A stretch of DNA of 42,962 nucleotides from an uncultured Eggerthellaceae bacterium. Lineage in GTDB: Bacteria; Actinomycetota; Coriobacteriia; Coriobacteriales; Eggerthellaceae. Where the stretch lies: positions 1 through 42,962 of the forward strand of contig CASTMW010000002.1 of the NCBI GenBank assembly GCA_949450265.1, read 5' to 3'. A model generated the notes under the pieces. That model was given only the letters and a program-made list of their open reading frames with translations, was not told the origin of the DNA and did no database searches. Both the position numbers and the translations under genes were made by a program. Of the stretch, positions 1-7,390 are shown one piece after another (position 1 is the stretch's first letter; each line of letters begins with the position of its first letter).

Positions 1-448
1 TTGCTCTGCCACCTCTCTGGCTTCCATCCGTATTCTCATTACATAGGAAACGATGGCGCACAAAGGACGTTTTTCCGCAGCATATGGCGCGATATGGCAC
101 GATCATGACGTTTTTCTGCAATACATGGCGCAGGCGTGACGTTCTCCCGCAAGAGACGAGCAAAAAGTATGGAATGGGTCAGATTTGCATTTGATGTGCG
201 GCATTTCGTTCGTTGCGCGCCAAGACGACCGCATTCAGGCGCGATCGGATGCGCACCATGCCGCGAAAAGCTAAGGGAACAGGTGCATAGACTGCGCGAT
301 CGAGCGTATGCGAAACGAGGCACAGCGTCGGGTTCGCTTCGACGAACCAAGGTGTAGCCCCTATGGACCAACCCACAGTCTCAATCTGACCAAGCCAGAT
401 CCACCTTCAATGGGCCACATGGCAGGAGCGGTCAGGCAAGACCTGTTC
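1..448. other. Intergenic region, no supported gene
   Basis: No reading frame here resembles a known protein; the short frames on both strands have unconvincing composition and no ribosome binding site. The only clear structure is the degenerate tandem repeat at 53-155, described separately. The region lies downstream of the hydrogenase large-subunit gene. It contains no hydrogenase maturation protease or hyp gene, which are often found near such operons. Confidence 0.6.
53..155. repeat. Three degenerate tandem units of 31, 41 and 31 bp
   Basis: The units are 53-83, 84-124 and 125-155. Each begins ATGGCGC. Each carries GACGTT(T/C)T(T/C)C followed by (C/T)GCA, at offset 13 in units 1 and 3. 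In unit 2 the offset is 23, because of an extra 10 bp containing a second ATGGCRC-like core. There are no spacers, so this is not a CRISPR array. It could be a set of regulator-binding sites or a decayed minisatellite. Confidence 0.6.
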
Positions 449-1738
449 TTAGTGGACCGAGCAGGAAAGGCAAGGGTCGTAAGCCCGCACCAGCTTCTCT
501 ATCTCAAGCTGGATGTCGTCGGACGCGCGGCCTTCCGCTACCAGCAGCTGGGCCAGCGTGCGCATGTCGTCTTCCAGATTGGCGATGTTCTGGCTGGTCG
601 GTGTCATGATGGTGGCATCCACCACCACGCCTTCCGTGTCAAGCTCCAGCCGATGGAACAGCGCACCGCGTGGAGCCTCCGTGAAGCCCACGCCCACACC
701 CGCGCGCACCTTGAAGGGCACCGGTTCGCTCGTGCCATCGAACGCATCGGCAGCCAGCGCACGGCAGGTGGCCGCGCACCTGACAAGCGCATCCACCAAC
801 TCCACCGCTTGTGCCACATTATTGGCGAACGGATTGAACTCGGGCGGCCGCAACCCTGCCTTCGCCGCTGCAAATCGAGCGGGCTCGGTCAGTTGATCCC
901 ACGACGCGTTCACGCGCGCCAGCGCCGATGCGAAATAGGGCCGCCTGCCCTCCTTCTCCACCGCTAGGAACGCCGCCGAATAGTCCACGGGGTACTCTTC
1001 GATGAAGCTGCTGACGTCTTGCGCGCTGAACTTCGTGCCGGAGCGCACGAACAGCGCCTCGTCCGACCCGATGACGGGATACCCATCCGGCGCCACCATA
1101 GCCAGCAGGTCTCCCTGCGTCTGAAAGCCCGGCACCGCGAAATCGTTGAACAGGTCGACCGCCGCCAGCGCAAAATCCACCATGCCGTCCATCTTCTCGG
1201 CCAAGCGCAGATACTCATCGGAGGATATCTCGTGCGTGAAACCGCCGATCACCGCCGTGATGGGATGGATGGAACGCCCGCCCACCAACGTGCACAGCTC
1301 GTTGCCGAGCGCCTTGAGCCCCAGCGCTTGCTGGAACAGCGCAGGGTCGCTCTGCGCCAGGGGAAACACGCTCTTGTGCCCCAGGAAGTCGGGCGCGGCG
1401 AACACGAACAGGTGCGTCGCGTGGTTCTGAAGGAAGCTGCCGTAGACGAGCAGCTGGCGCAGCGCGCGTGTACGCTCGGTCACCCGCACGCCGAAGATGC
1501 GCTCGATGGCAAGGATGTCGGTGAGCGTATGGCTGGCCGAGCAGATGCCGCATACGCGCGAGGCGATGTAGGGCACCTCGTCGAAGGGGCGCCCGCGCAC
1601 CATGCTCTCAAACAGACGCGCTGGCTCGGTCACCGCGAACTCGCAGCGCTGCACCTGGCCGTCGGATATCTCAAGATGGATGTCACCGTGGCCTTCGATG
1701 CGCGCCACATGGTCCACTTCGATGCGGGTCTTCGTCAT
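449..1738 (-). CDS. hydA: [NiFe]-hydrogenase large (alpha) subunit, group 3b-like
   Basis: Catalytic subunit of a cytosolic, probably NADP(H)-linked hydrogenase that carries the Ni-Fe(CN)2CO site. The N-terminal L1 motif RVCGICSASH contains Cys63 and Cys66. The C-terminal L2 motif DPCLSCSVH contains Cys423 and Cys426. At 429 aa the length fits group 3 alpha subunits. The start codon overlaps the stop of the small-subunit gene by ATGA. The protein ends at the His of the L2 motif (TAA directly after CAC), so it lacks the short C-terminal extension that a HycI/FrxA-type protease normally removes. Neighbouring beta, gamma and delta subunits support the sulfhydrogenase-like (HydBGDA) group 3b assignment. 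The exact subgroup is inference. Confidence 0.93.
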   Translation of the reverse strand: MTKTRIEVDHVARIEGHGDIHLEISDGQVQRCEFAVTEPARLFESMVRGRPFDEVPYIASRVCGICSASHTLTDILAIERIFGVRVTERTRALRQLLVYGSFLQNHATHLFVFAAPDFLGHKSVFPLAQSDPALFQQALGLKALGNELCTLVGGRSIHPITAVIGGFTHEISSDEYLRLAEKMDGMVDFALAAVDLFNDFAVPGFQTQGDLLAMVAPDGYPVIGSDEALFVRSGTKFSAQDVSSFIEEYPVDYSAAFLAVEKEGRRPYFASALARVNASWDQLTEPARFAAAKAGLRPPEFNPFANNVAQAVELVDALVRCAATCRALAADAFDGTSEPVPFKVRAGVGVGFTEAPRGALFHRLELDTEGVVVDATIMTPTSQNIANLEDDMRTLAQLLVAEGRASDDIQLEIEKLVRAYDPCLSCSVH

Positions 1739-2508
1739 GGCTGCACCCCTTGCGTCACCTGGTTAAACATCTCAAGTGCCTTGTCGAAGCGCGCGGGCGC
1801 GATGCCGCTGTGCTGCGCGACGCGCCGAGCGCCTTTCACGTTGGCGTCAGGCGACACGCCTGCGCATCCGTTGCACGGACGCCCCAGGTCGGGACAGCGC
1901 GCGCCACACCCTTGCCTCGTCACCAATCCCAAACACATGATGCCGCGCCCGTAGAAGCAACCGCGCTCATTACGCTTGCATTCGCCGCATAGCGTGGACG
2001 TGCGCTCGTACGGGTTCGCCCCATACAGCGCTTTTTGGAGCACGCGAACGAAATCGTAGGGGTCGATGGGACAGCACGGCACCTCGTAGTCCACCTCGAT
2101 GACATCCGCGACCGCCCGCGGGCGGCAGGCGATGTCATCGATGATGGCAGGCACGGCCTGGCCGTACACTTCGTTCGCACGGGGCTCGTATCCGGCCGCC
2201 GCCATGCCAGGGATACCCGCCGTGGCCGCACAGGCCCCAATGGTGATGACCGCCCGCGCCTGCTCGCGGATGCGCTGAAGCGTGCGCACCGCCTCGTCAG
2301 TGGTCACCGCGCCTTCCACTACCGCCACATCGAATGCCTCCGGCATGGGATCGCTCGACGTGAGCTGCCAATAGCGCATGTCGATCTGCCCGAGCACCTC
2401 CATCAGGTGCGCCTCCACGTTGGTGATATTAATCTGGCAGCCGAAGCAGCTGGCCAGCCCCACCAACACGACGCGCGGTATGCTCTTCTCTTCGCTCATA
2501 GTGCTCAT
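1735..2508 (-). CDS. hydD: [NiFe]-hydrogenase small (delta) subunit
   Basis: Electron-transfer subunit that holds the iron-sulfur clusters next to the NiFe site. The proximal cluster motif CFGC (Cys21, Cys24) is followed by a GACA segment, a later CPIDP segment and a Cys-rich C-terminal region (about residues 180-235) that can ligate further [4Fe-4S] clusters. There is no twin-arginine signal, consistent with a cytosolic enzyme. The ATG at 2508 was chosen because it leaves a single base after the stop of the gamma gene; a second ATG three codons later is also possible. The gene overlaps the large-subunit gene by 4 nt, so the pair is translationally coupled. Confidence 0.9.
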   Translation of the reverse strand: MSTMSEEKSIPRVVLVGLASCFGCQINITNVEAHLMEVLGQIDMRYWQLTSSDPMPEAFDVAVVEGAVTTDEAVRTLQRIREQARAVITIGACAATAGIPGMAAAGYEPRANEVYGQAVPAIIDDIACRPRAVADVIEVDYEVPCCPIDPYDFVRVLQKALYGANPYERTSTLCGECKRNERGCFYGRGIMCLGLVTRQGCGARCPDLGRPCNGCAGVSPDANVKGARRVAQHSGIAPARFDKALEMFNQVTQGVQP

Positions 2509-2509
2509 G

Positions 2510-3421
2510 TCACATGCTGCCTTGTATGTTCTTGGCTTCCCAATAATTGAACACGGGCCCATCGATGCAGCAATACTGATGCCCCACCTGGCAGTGGCCG
2601 CATTTGCCCATGCCGCACTTCATATGGCGCTCGAAGCTCATGTAGATGCGATCGTACGGGATGCCCTTCTTGCGCATCTCTTCCACCACGAACCGATACA
2701 TCACCGGCGGCCCGCAGATGGCGCCGAAGGTATTGCGCGCGTCCACGTCCAGATGCGCGAACGGCGCAGTGACCAGGCCCACTTCCCCATCCCACGTGTC
2801 GTCGGGGTTGTCCACCGTCAGGTACAGGTCGAAATCCTTGCGGTGGCGCCACATCTCGAACTGCTCGCGGAACATCACCTCGCCGGGGTTCTTCGACCCG
2901 TAGATGATGGTGACGTTGCCAAAGTCGCTGCGTTCGTCGTGGATGTTGTTGATGAGCGAGCGCAGCGGTGCGATGCCCAGGCCGCCCGCCACCAGCAGTA
3001 CATCATGCCCACGCATATCGTCGAAGGGGAACGGGCGCCCGTACGGCCCGCGCAGCCCCACGATATCGCCGCATTGCATCTGGTGCAGGCGCGTGGTGAA
3101 CTCGCCCATGCGCCGCACGCACAGCTCGATGAAGCCGCTCTTGGACGGCGAGCTGGATATGGAGATGGGCGCCTCGCCCACGCCGAAGATGCTGACCTCC
3201 ACGAACTGACCCGGCTCATGATGGAAAGCGTCCCGGATGCGCTCGTCGATCAAGCGGAACTCGAAGAGCTTCTCGTTCTCGGTCAAAGGCGTGATGGAGG
3301 TGATGCGCGCCTCCCATGGGCGGTACGGGTTCTCCGCCATCAGCTGCGCGCCATCCAGCACACTGCCCGCATGCGCCAAGGGCCCTACCGCTACCTGCGT
3401 GCTAGTCGGCATCGCGCTCAC
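2510..3421 (-). CDS. hydG: Hydrogenase FAD/NAD(P)-binding (gamma) subunit
   Basis: Ferredoxin-NADP reductase-like subunit that links the hydrogenase to NAD(P)(H). A flavin-binding segment (PGQFVEV followed by APISISSSP, about residues 72-92) precedes the nucleotide-binding loop VAGGLGIAPLRSL. A C-terminal cysteine group (CGMGKCGHC, then CC) is typical of the [2Fe-2S] site in dihydroorotate dehydrogenase electron-transfer/HydG subunits. The longest frame starts with GTG at 3421; ATG at 3412, preceded by GGTGAG, is an equally good start. Either start overlaps the beta-subunit gene. The symbol follows the Pyrococcus sulfhydrogenase nomenclature, not the [FeFe]-hydrogenase maturase HydG. Confidence 0.88.
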   Translation of the reverse strand: MSAMPTSTQVAVGPLAHAGSVLDGAQLMAENPYRPWEARITSITPLTENEKLFEFRLIDERIRDAFHHEPGQFVEVSIFGVGEAPISISSSPSKSGFIELCVRRMGEFTTRLHQMQCGDIVGLRGPYGRPFPFDDMRGHDVLLVAGGLGIAPLRSLINNIHDERSDFGNVTIIYGSKNPGEVMFREQFEMWRHRKDFDLYLTVDNPDDTWDGEVGLVTAPFAHLDVDARNTFGAICGPPVMYRFVVEEMRKKGIPYDRIYMSFERHMKCGMGKCGHCQVGHQYCCIDGPVFNYWEAKNIQGSM

Positions 3422-4448
3422 CGTCCTCGATCCCCTTCTGCTCGAAGAACCTCAGCACCTCGATGGGCGAGATATCGGCCTTGCACGCCTTCACGCAGCG
3501 GCCGCACCCCACGCACAGGTAGCGCCCATGCTTGGCGTTGAAGCCGTTCAGCTTGTGGTACATCCGGTGCCGCACGCGCTCGCGCGGACCGGGGCGGAAG
3601 TTGTGCCCGCCGGTGACCAGCGCGAACTGGGGAGATGTGCACGCGTCCCATACGCGTTCGCGCCGCCCGGTCTTGCCCGATGGGTCCAGCACATCGCGGA
3701 TGTCAAAGCAATAGCAGGTGGGGCACACGCTGCTGCATGCCGTGCAGTTCAGACAGCGGCTGCCCAGCTCTTCCCAGAAGTCGTCGGAATGGAAGGCATC
3801 CATCAGCATGGGTATCTCCTGCACGCTGGGGATGTCCTCGTTGAACGCGCGCTGGCGGCGGCGCGTGTAGTCGCGGAACGCGCGGCGGTCCTCGTCGGTG
3901 GCCTCGCGCGGATCGCACGCTGCTTCCAGGATGTCGGCGCCTTCCACGCTGCCGATGGAGACCAGGTAGCGCCCGCCGATATCGGCCAGGAAAAGATCGT
4001 AGCCGCTGCGCACCTCGCCTGCATCCAGCAGATGGCAGAAGCAGGAATCGCCCGGCATGCAGCTGATGCCCACGATCATGGTGGCCTTCTTGTGCGCTTC
4101 GTAATACGGGTCGGGATAGCGCGGATCCTCGAAGACCAAGTTCAGCGCATTGATGGCGTTAATGTCGCACGCATGCGCACCGAACAGCACCCGAGGCCGC
4201 ACTTCCATGCGATAGTCGGTCACGCCGTCGACCATGTCGTACTCGAACAGCGTCTCGCGCGGAGGAAGGTAGTACTTCTTGAGCGATGTCAGCGTGGTGG
4301 GATAATCCAGCACGATGTCGTCGAAAGAGTCGATCGCCTCGAATGCGAAGCTCTTGCCGCTGCGCACCGGGGCGATCACCTCATAATCGCACATGAACGC
4401 CTGCACCAGGGCAGGCAGTTCATGTGCGTCGATAACCCTGTAGAGCAT
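3402..4448 (-). CDS. hydB: Hydrogenase iron-sulfur (beta) subunit
   Basis: The 348-aa sulfhydrogenase beta-type electron carrier. Two ferredoxin-like cysteine clusters lie in the C-terminal half: CLNCTACSSVCPTCYC, and CVGCGRCVKAC near the end. They are expected to bind two [4Fe-4S] clusters between the flavin subunit and the small subunit. It is the first gene of the hydrogenase set and starts 12 nt after the ndk stop codon, with TTGGAG as ribosome binding site. No separate promoter is evident in that gap, so cotranscription with ndk is likely. Confidence 0.88.
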   Translation of the reverse strand: MLYRVIDAHELPALVQAFMCDYEVIAPVRSGKSFAFEAIDSFDDIVLDYPTTLTSLKKYYLPPRETLFEYDMVDGVTDYRMEVRPRVLFGAHACDINAINALNLVFEDPRYPDPYYEAHKKATMIVGISCMPGDSCFCHLLDAGEVRSGYDLFLADIGGRYLVSIGSVEGADILEAACDPREATDEDRRAFRDYTRRRQRAFNEDIPSVQEIPMLMDAFHSDDFWEELGSRCLNCTACSSVCPTCYCFDIRDVLDPSGKTGRRERVWDACTSPQFALVTGGHNFRPGPRERVRHRMYHKLNGFNAKHGRYLCVGCGRCVKACKADISPIEVLRFFEQKGIEDGERDAD

Positions 4449-4460
4449 GAAGCTCCAATC

Positions 4461-4865
4461 CTAGCCGAAGAAGATGCCGATCTCGCGCTCGGCGGACTCC
4501 ACGGAATCGCTGCCGTGGATAACGTTCTCGTCCATGATAAGGCCGAAATCGCCACGGATGGTGCCCGGAGCCGCTTCTTCGGGGTTAGTGGCGCCCATCA
4601 GGCTGCGACACTTCGCCACCGCGCCCGGGCCGGAGACGACCATCTTCACCACAGGACCACTGGTGATGTAGCTGATGAGGCCTTCGTAGAACGGCTTGCC
4701 CTCGTGCTCGGCGTAGTTCGCCTTCGCCTGCTCGGGCGTGACCATGCCCATCTCCATGCGCTCGATCTTCAAGCCCGCGCGCTCGAAACGATTCACGATC
4801 TCGCCGATGTGCCCGTTGCGCACGCCGTCGGGCTTGATCATGGTATAGGTCTTCTGGTCTGCCAT
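4461..4865 (-). CDS. ndk: Nucleoside-diphosphate kinase
   Basis: Transfers the gamma phosphate from ATP to other nucleoside diphosphates through a phosphohistidine. At 134 aa it is a normal bacterial length. The N-terminal TYTMIKPDG and the active-site NVIHGSDS, with His117, are both intact. The ATG at 4865 was chosen because AGAAGGAG precedes it by a good spacing; the open frame runs further upstream without another plausible start. It lies 91 nt after the TPR gene and 12 nt before hydB on the same strand. A hairpin at 4886-4902 sits in its leader. Confidence 0.96.
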   Translation of the reverse strand: MADQKTYTMIKPDGVRNGHIGEIVNRFERAGLKIERMEMGMVTPEQAKANYAEHEGKPFYEGLISYITSGPVVKMVVSGPGAVAKCRSLMGATNPEEAAPGTIRGDFGLIMDENVIHGSDSVESAEREIGIFFG

Positions 4866-4885
4866 CTTCACTCCTTCTATCGTGT

Positions 4886-4902
4886 GCGGCGCCCCACGCC
4901 GC
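4886..4902 (-). promoter_or_regulatory. Hairpin in the ndk 5' leader
   Basis: GCGGCG and CGCCGC form a 6-bp stem around a 5-nt loop, about 20 nt upstream of the ndk start codon. No T-run follows, so it is a weak terminator candidate. It may instead attenuate or process the TPR-ndk transcript. Confidence 0.3.
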
Positions 4903-4956
4903 TGGATACCTTTGCCTCTGCAGTGCCCCGGCACTCGAGGTCGCGCTGCGCCGGAT

Positions 4957-6300
4957 CTACACGTTCTGGCTGGGGAAGTACAGTTCGATGCCCGATATCT
5001 TCCAGCCGATCAGGTCGCGCACCAGCTCTATCTTATAGGTGATCTTGCCGCCCTTGTCAGTAGTGGCGGTGGCGAACACGGTGGAATCGGTCATGGAGCG
5101 GTTGATGCCGTCAATCTGCACGTCGGCGTCGGTCACCACCGGCGAGAGGATGGACGCGATGCTTGACGACGAGAGCGACGAGGAGAACAGGTTCTGCTCG
5201 GCCGCTTCCGGATCGGCGAAGAGCTCCTTGGTCACGGTTTCCTGGGTGGGGAAGCCATAGCCTTGCGTGAAGGCGAACATGCCCGCGCCCAGCACCAGCA
5301 CCAGCACGATGATGAAGAACACCAGCACCTTCAGCCCTACGTTACGCCGCTTGCGATCCTGCTTGGCAAGGCCGCGCGACCACTGTTCCAGCTCGGCTTC
5401 AGTAGCGTTGAAGAAGCGGTCCTCGTCCTCGTTGTCGTAAGCACCGATGAAACCCGGCATGCTGGCGGCCTCATCCTCGTAGCCTTCGTCATAGAAGAAC
5501 GGATCGGCCGGATCGTCGTCGAAGTAGTGCCCTTCGATGCTGACATCCAGACCGGACATGTCAGCATCGCTCATGTCCACGCCACTGCGGGACAGCTCGG
5601 CCACGCAGCGCTGATAGTCCACTGCCGCCGAATCGGAGAGCGCATAGCCTGCGTCGCTGGTGGCGCGATTGAACGCCTCTACCGCCTCGGCGGGCATGCC
5701 CGCCGCCGCATACGCCTGACCCATGCTGGCATTCAAGCGATTGCGGGTGTCTTGCGCCATGTCGAAGTTCAGCGCGCTCTGATAGGATGCAATGGCATCC
5801 TGTGGGCGATTGAGCGACATGAAGCACACGCCTAGGTTCAACAGCGCCTTGGCCGGATCGGGGTTCTCTTCGTCGAGCGCCGCTTCGCGGAACGCGATGC
5901 CTGCTTCAGCGCTGCGCCCCAGCTTCAACTGTGCATTGCCCATACCCATGTAGGCCTTGTAGGGGCTCTCGTAATTGGGATCGGCTACGGCTTCCGTGAA
6001 ATGCGCCACGGCATTTTCGTAATCGCGCAGCGAGGCATACGCCATGCCGATATTGTTGTTCAACGCGCCCAGCTCGCCATAGGATGGGTCGCTGGCAGCC
6101 TGCGCATAGGCCTTGATGGCCTCGGCCGGATTCTTCAGCTTCACCAAGCAGTTGCCGATATGGTGGTAGATCAGGCCCAGCTCACCCAGTTGGAAGGGAA
6201 TGCTGGTATCCTTCAGGCATGCGGTGTACTTGCGCAGCGCGCCGCGGTGGTCGCCCGAATCGTACAGCAGGCCAGCTTGATGGAAGAGAGTGTCGTTCAC
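4957..6300 (-). CDS. TPR-repeat protein with one membrane segment
   Basis: The N-terminal part (about residues 1-220) is built from consecutive tetratricopeptide repeats. A strongly acidic, low-complexity stretch (about 235-315) follows. Next come a basic patch, a hydrophobic segment near 330-352, and a C-terminal domain of about 90 residues that should lie outside the membrane. The predicted topology is a cytoplasmic TPR scaffold anchored by a single helix. It starts with GTG, with GGAG 6 nt upstream, 22 nt after ppiB, so it is in one operon with ppiB. The function is unknown; the TPRs suggest protein-protein interaction. Confidence 0.8.
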   Translation of the reverse strand: MNDTLFHQAGLLYDSGDHRGALRKYTACLKDTSIPFQLGELGLIYHHIGNCLVKLKNPAEAIKAYAQAASDPSYGELGALNNNIGMAYASLRDYENAVAHFTEAVADPNYESPYKAYMGMGNAQLKLGRSAEAGIAFREAALDEENPDPAKALLNLGVCFMSLNRPQDAIASYQSALNFDMAQDTRNRLNASMGQAYAAAGMPAEAVEAFNRATSDAGYALSDSAAVDYQRCVAELSRSGVDMSDADMSGLDVSIEGHYFDDDPADPFFYDEGYEDEAASMPGFIGAYDNEDEDRFFNATEAELEQWSRGLAKQDRKRRNVGLKVLVFFIIVLVLVLGAGMFAFTQGYGFPTQETVTKELFADPEAAEQNLFSSSLSSSSIASILSPVVTDADVQIDGINRSMTDSTVFATATTDKGGKITYKIELVRDLIGWKISGIELYFPSQNV

Positions 6301-6322
6301 GAATGGCTCCGGAACCTTCGGC

Positions 6323-6844
6323 CTAACCGGCCTGGCTCTCGATGCGGATGGCCTCGATCACATCGCCCACACGCAGCTCCTCGATGACCTCCTTGCCAGT
6401 CAGCGTTTGGCCGAACACGGTGTAGTCGGGATCGAGGAAGGGCTGTTCGCCCAGGCAGAAGTAGAACTGGCTGCCTGCGGAGTTCGGGTTGGCGCTGCGA
6501 GCCATGGCAAGCGCGCCGTCCAGATGCTGGTTATGCGGGTTGGTGGTGTATTCCTCATGGATGCTATAGCCCGGGCCGCCGGTGCCGAACGGGCCCTTGC
6601 CAGCAATGACGTCAGCTGAGGTGGCGTCCTTGGTCTGCGGGTCGCCGCCTTGGATGACGAAACCCGGCACATAGCGATGGAACTTCACGCCGTCGTAGAA
6701 GCCCTTGTTCGCCAGTTCCACAAAGTTGCCCACATGGATAGGAGCATCGATGCCGTTCAGCTTCACTTGGATGGTGCCCTTGTTGGTATCGATGATGGCC
6801 ACTTCGTCACCGGTAGGCTTGTATTCGGGAGTGTAAAGAGCCAT
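6323..6844 (-). CDS. ppiB: Peptidyl-prolyl cis-trans isomerase, cyclophilin type
   Basis: A 173-aa single-domain cyclophilin that catalyses proline isomerisation during protein folding. Conserved segments visible are KFHRYVPGFVIQGGDP, the GSQFYFCLG core and the late VFGQTLTG. There is no signal peptide, so it is cytoplasmic. The ATG at 6844 was chosen; a GTG two codons upstream (6850) is the alternative. A TAAAAT box about 35 nt upstream on the same strand may be its -10 element. Confidence 0.93.
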   Translation of the reverse strand: MALYTPEYKPTGDEVAIIDTNKGTIQVKLNGIDAPIHVGNFVELANKGFYDGVKFHRYVPGFVIQGGDPQTKDATSADVIAGKGPFGTGGPGYSIHEEYTTNPHNQHLDGALAMARSANPNSAGSQFYFCLGEQPFLDPDYTVFGQTLTGKEVIEELRVGDVIEAIRIESQAG

Positions 6845-6941
6845 GCTCACTCACTTTCACTTGGTCATAGATAACGCAATTTTACCACAGCGCGCACGGA
6901 GAGGCTCCTGTTCGGACGAATCCATCGTCCATACACGCTGG

Positions 6942-7367
6942 TCATTCGATGCTGCTGCCGATCTGCTCGGCCAACGGCTCGTCACCCGCATCCAGGAACA
7001 CCTTGCGCGTGATGAAGTTGTACACCATGACCACAGCCGTGGCAAATATCTTGCTGACGAGGTAAGAAATGCCCGCAAGGCCAGTCGCGAGCCACATGAG
7101 CAGATCGTTCAATCCGAGACCGATGATCGACAACACCACGAAGATGACGAACTCGCGCCGACGGCTCATGCCATCCTTGTGCGTGAAAACGTAGCGCATG
7201 GATGCGAGGTAGTTGAAGATGACCGACACCGTGAACGATATGGTGGCACTGAGCAGGTAGTTCACGCCAAACACCTCGGTCAGGAGCACCATCAACCCGT
7301 AGTCGATGATGAAGGCGATGAGGCCCACCACCCCGAACTTGGCGAATTGCTTGAGCAGCTTCTTCAT
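6942..7367 (-). CDS. GtrA-like four-helix membrane protein
   Basis: A small protein of 141 aa with four hydrophobic segments and the GtrA-type N-terminus (FAKFGVVGLIAFIIDYG), followed by the FNYLASMRYVF signature between helices 2 and 3. GtrA-family proteins are thought to help move lipid-linked sugars across the membrane for cell-surface glycosylation. No glycosyltransferase is adjacent, so the substrate cannot be guessed. The start at 7367 was chosen for the AAAGGTG sequence just upstream. It lies 23 nt after rlmD. Confidence 0.85.
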   Translation of the reverse strand: MKKLLKQFAKFGVVGLIAFIIDYGLMVLLTEVFGVNYLLSATISFTVSVIFNYLASMRYVFTHKDGMSRRREFVIFVVLSIIGLGLNDLLMWLATGLAGISYLVSKIFATAVVMVYNFITRKVFLDAGDEPLAEQIGSSIE

Positions 7368-7390
7368 GGTCACCTTTCGCAGCACATCGG

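Noticed and set aside
53..155. Possible CRISPR array
   Set aside because: The units abut each other without unique spacers, they differ from one another, there are only three, and no cas gene is in the window.
39..371. 110-codon minus-strand frame in the left intergenic region
   Set aside because: It is built partly from the tandem repeat (recurring LRxNV), has no ribosome binding site and matches nothing I recognise.
3237..5042. 601-codon open frame on the plus strand
   Set aside because: It runs antisense through hydG, hydB and ndk, all of which have clear conserved motifs. Long antisense frames are expected from the codon bias of high-GC genes, and its translation (His/Arg/Ala-rich) resembles no protein.
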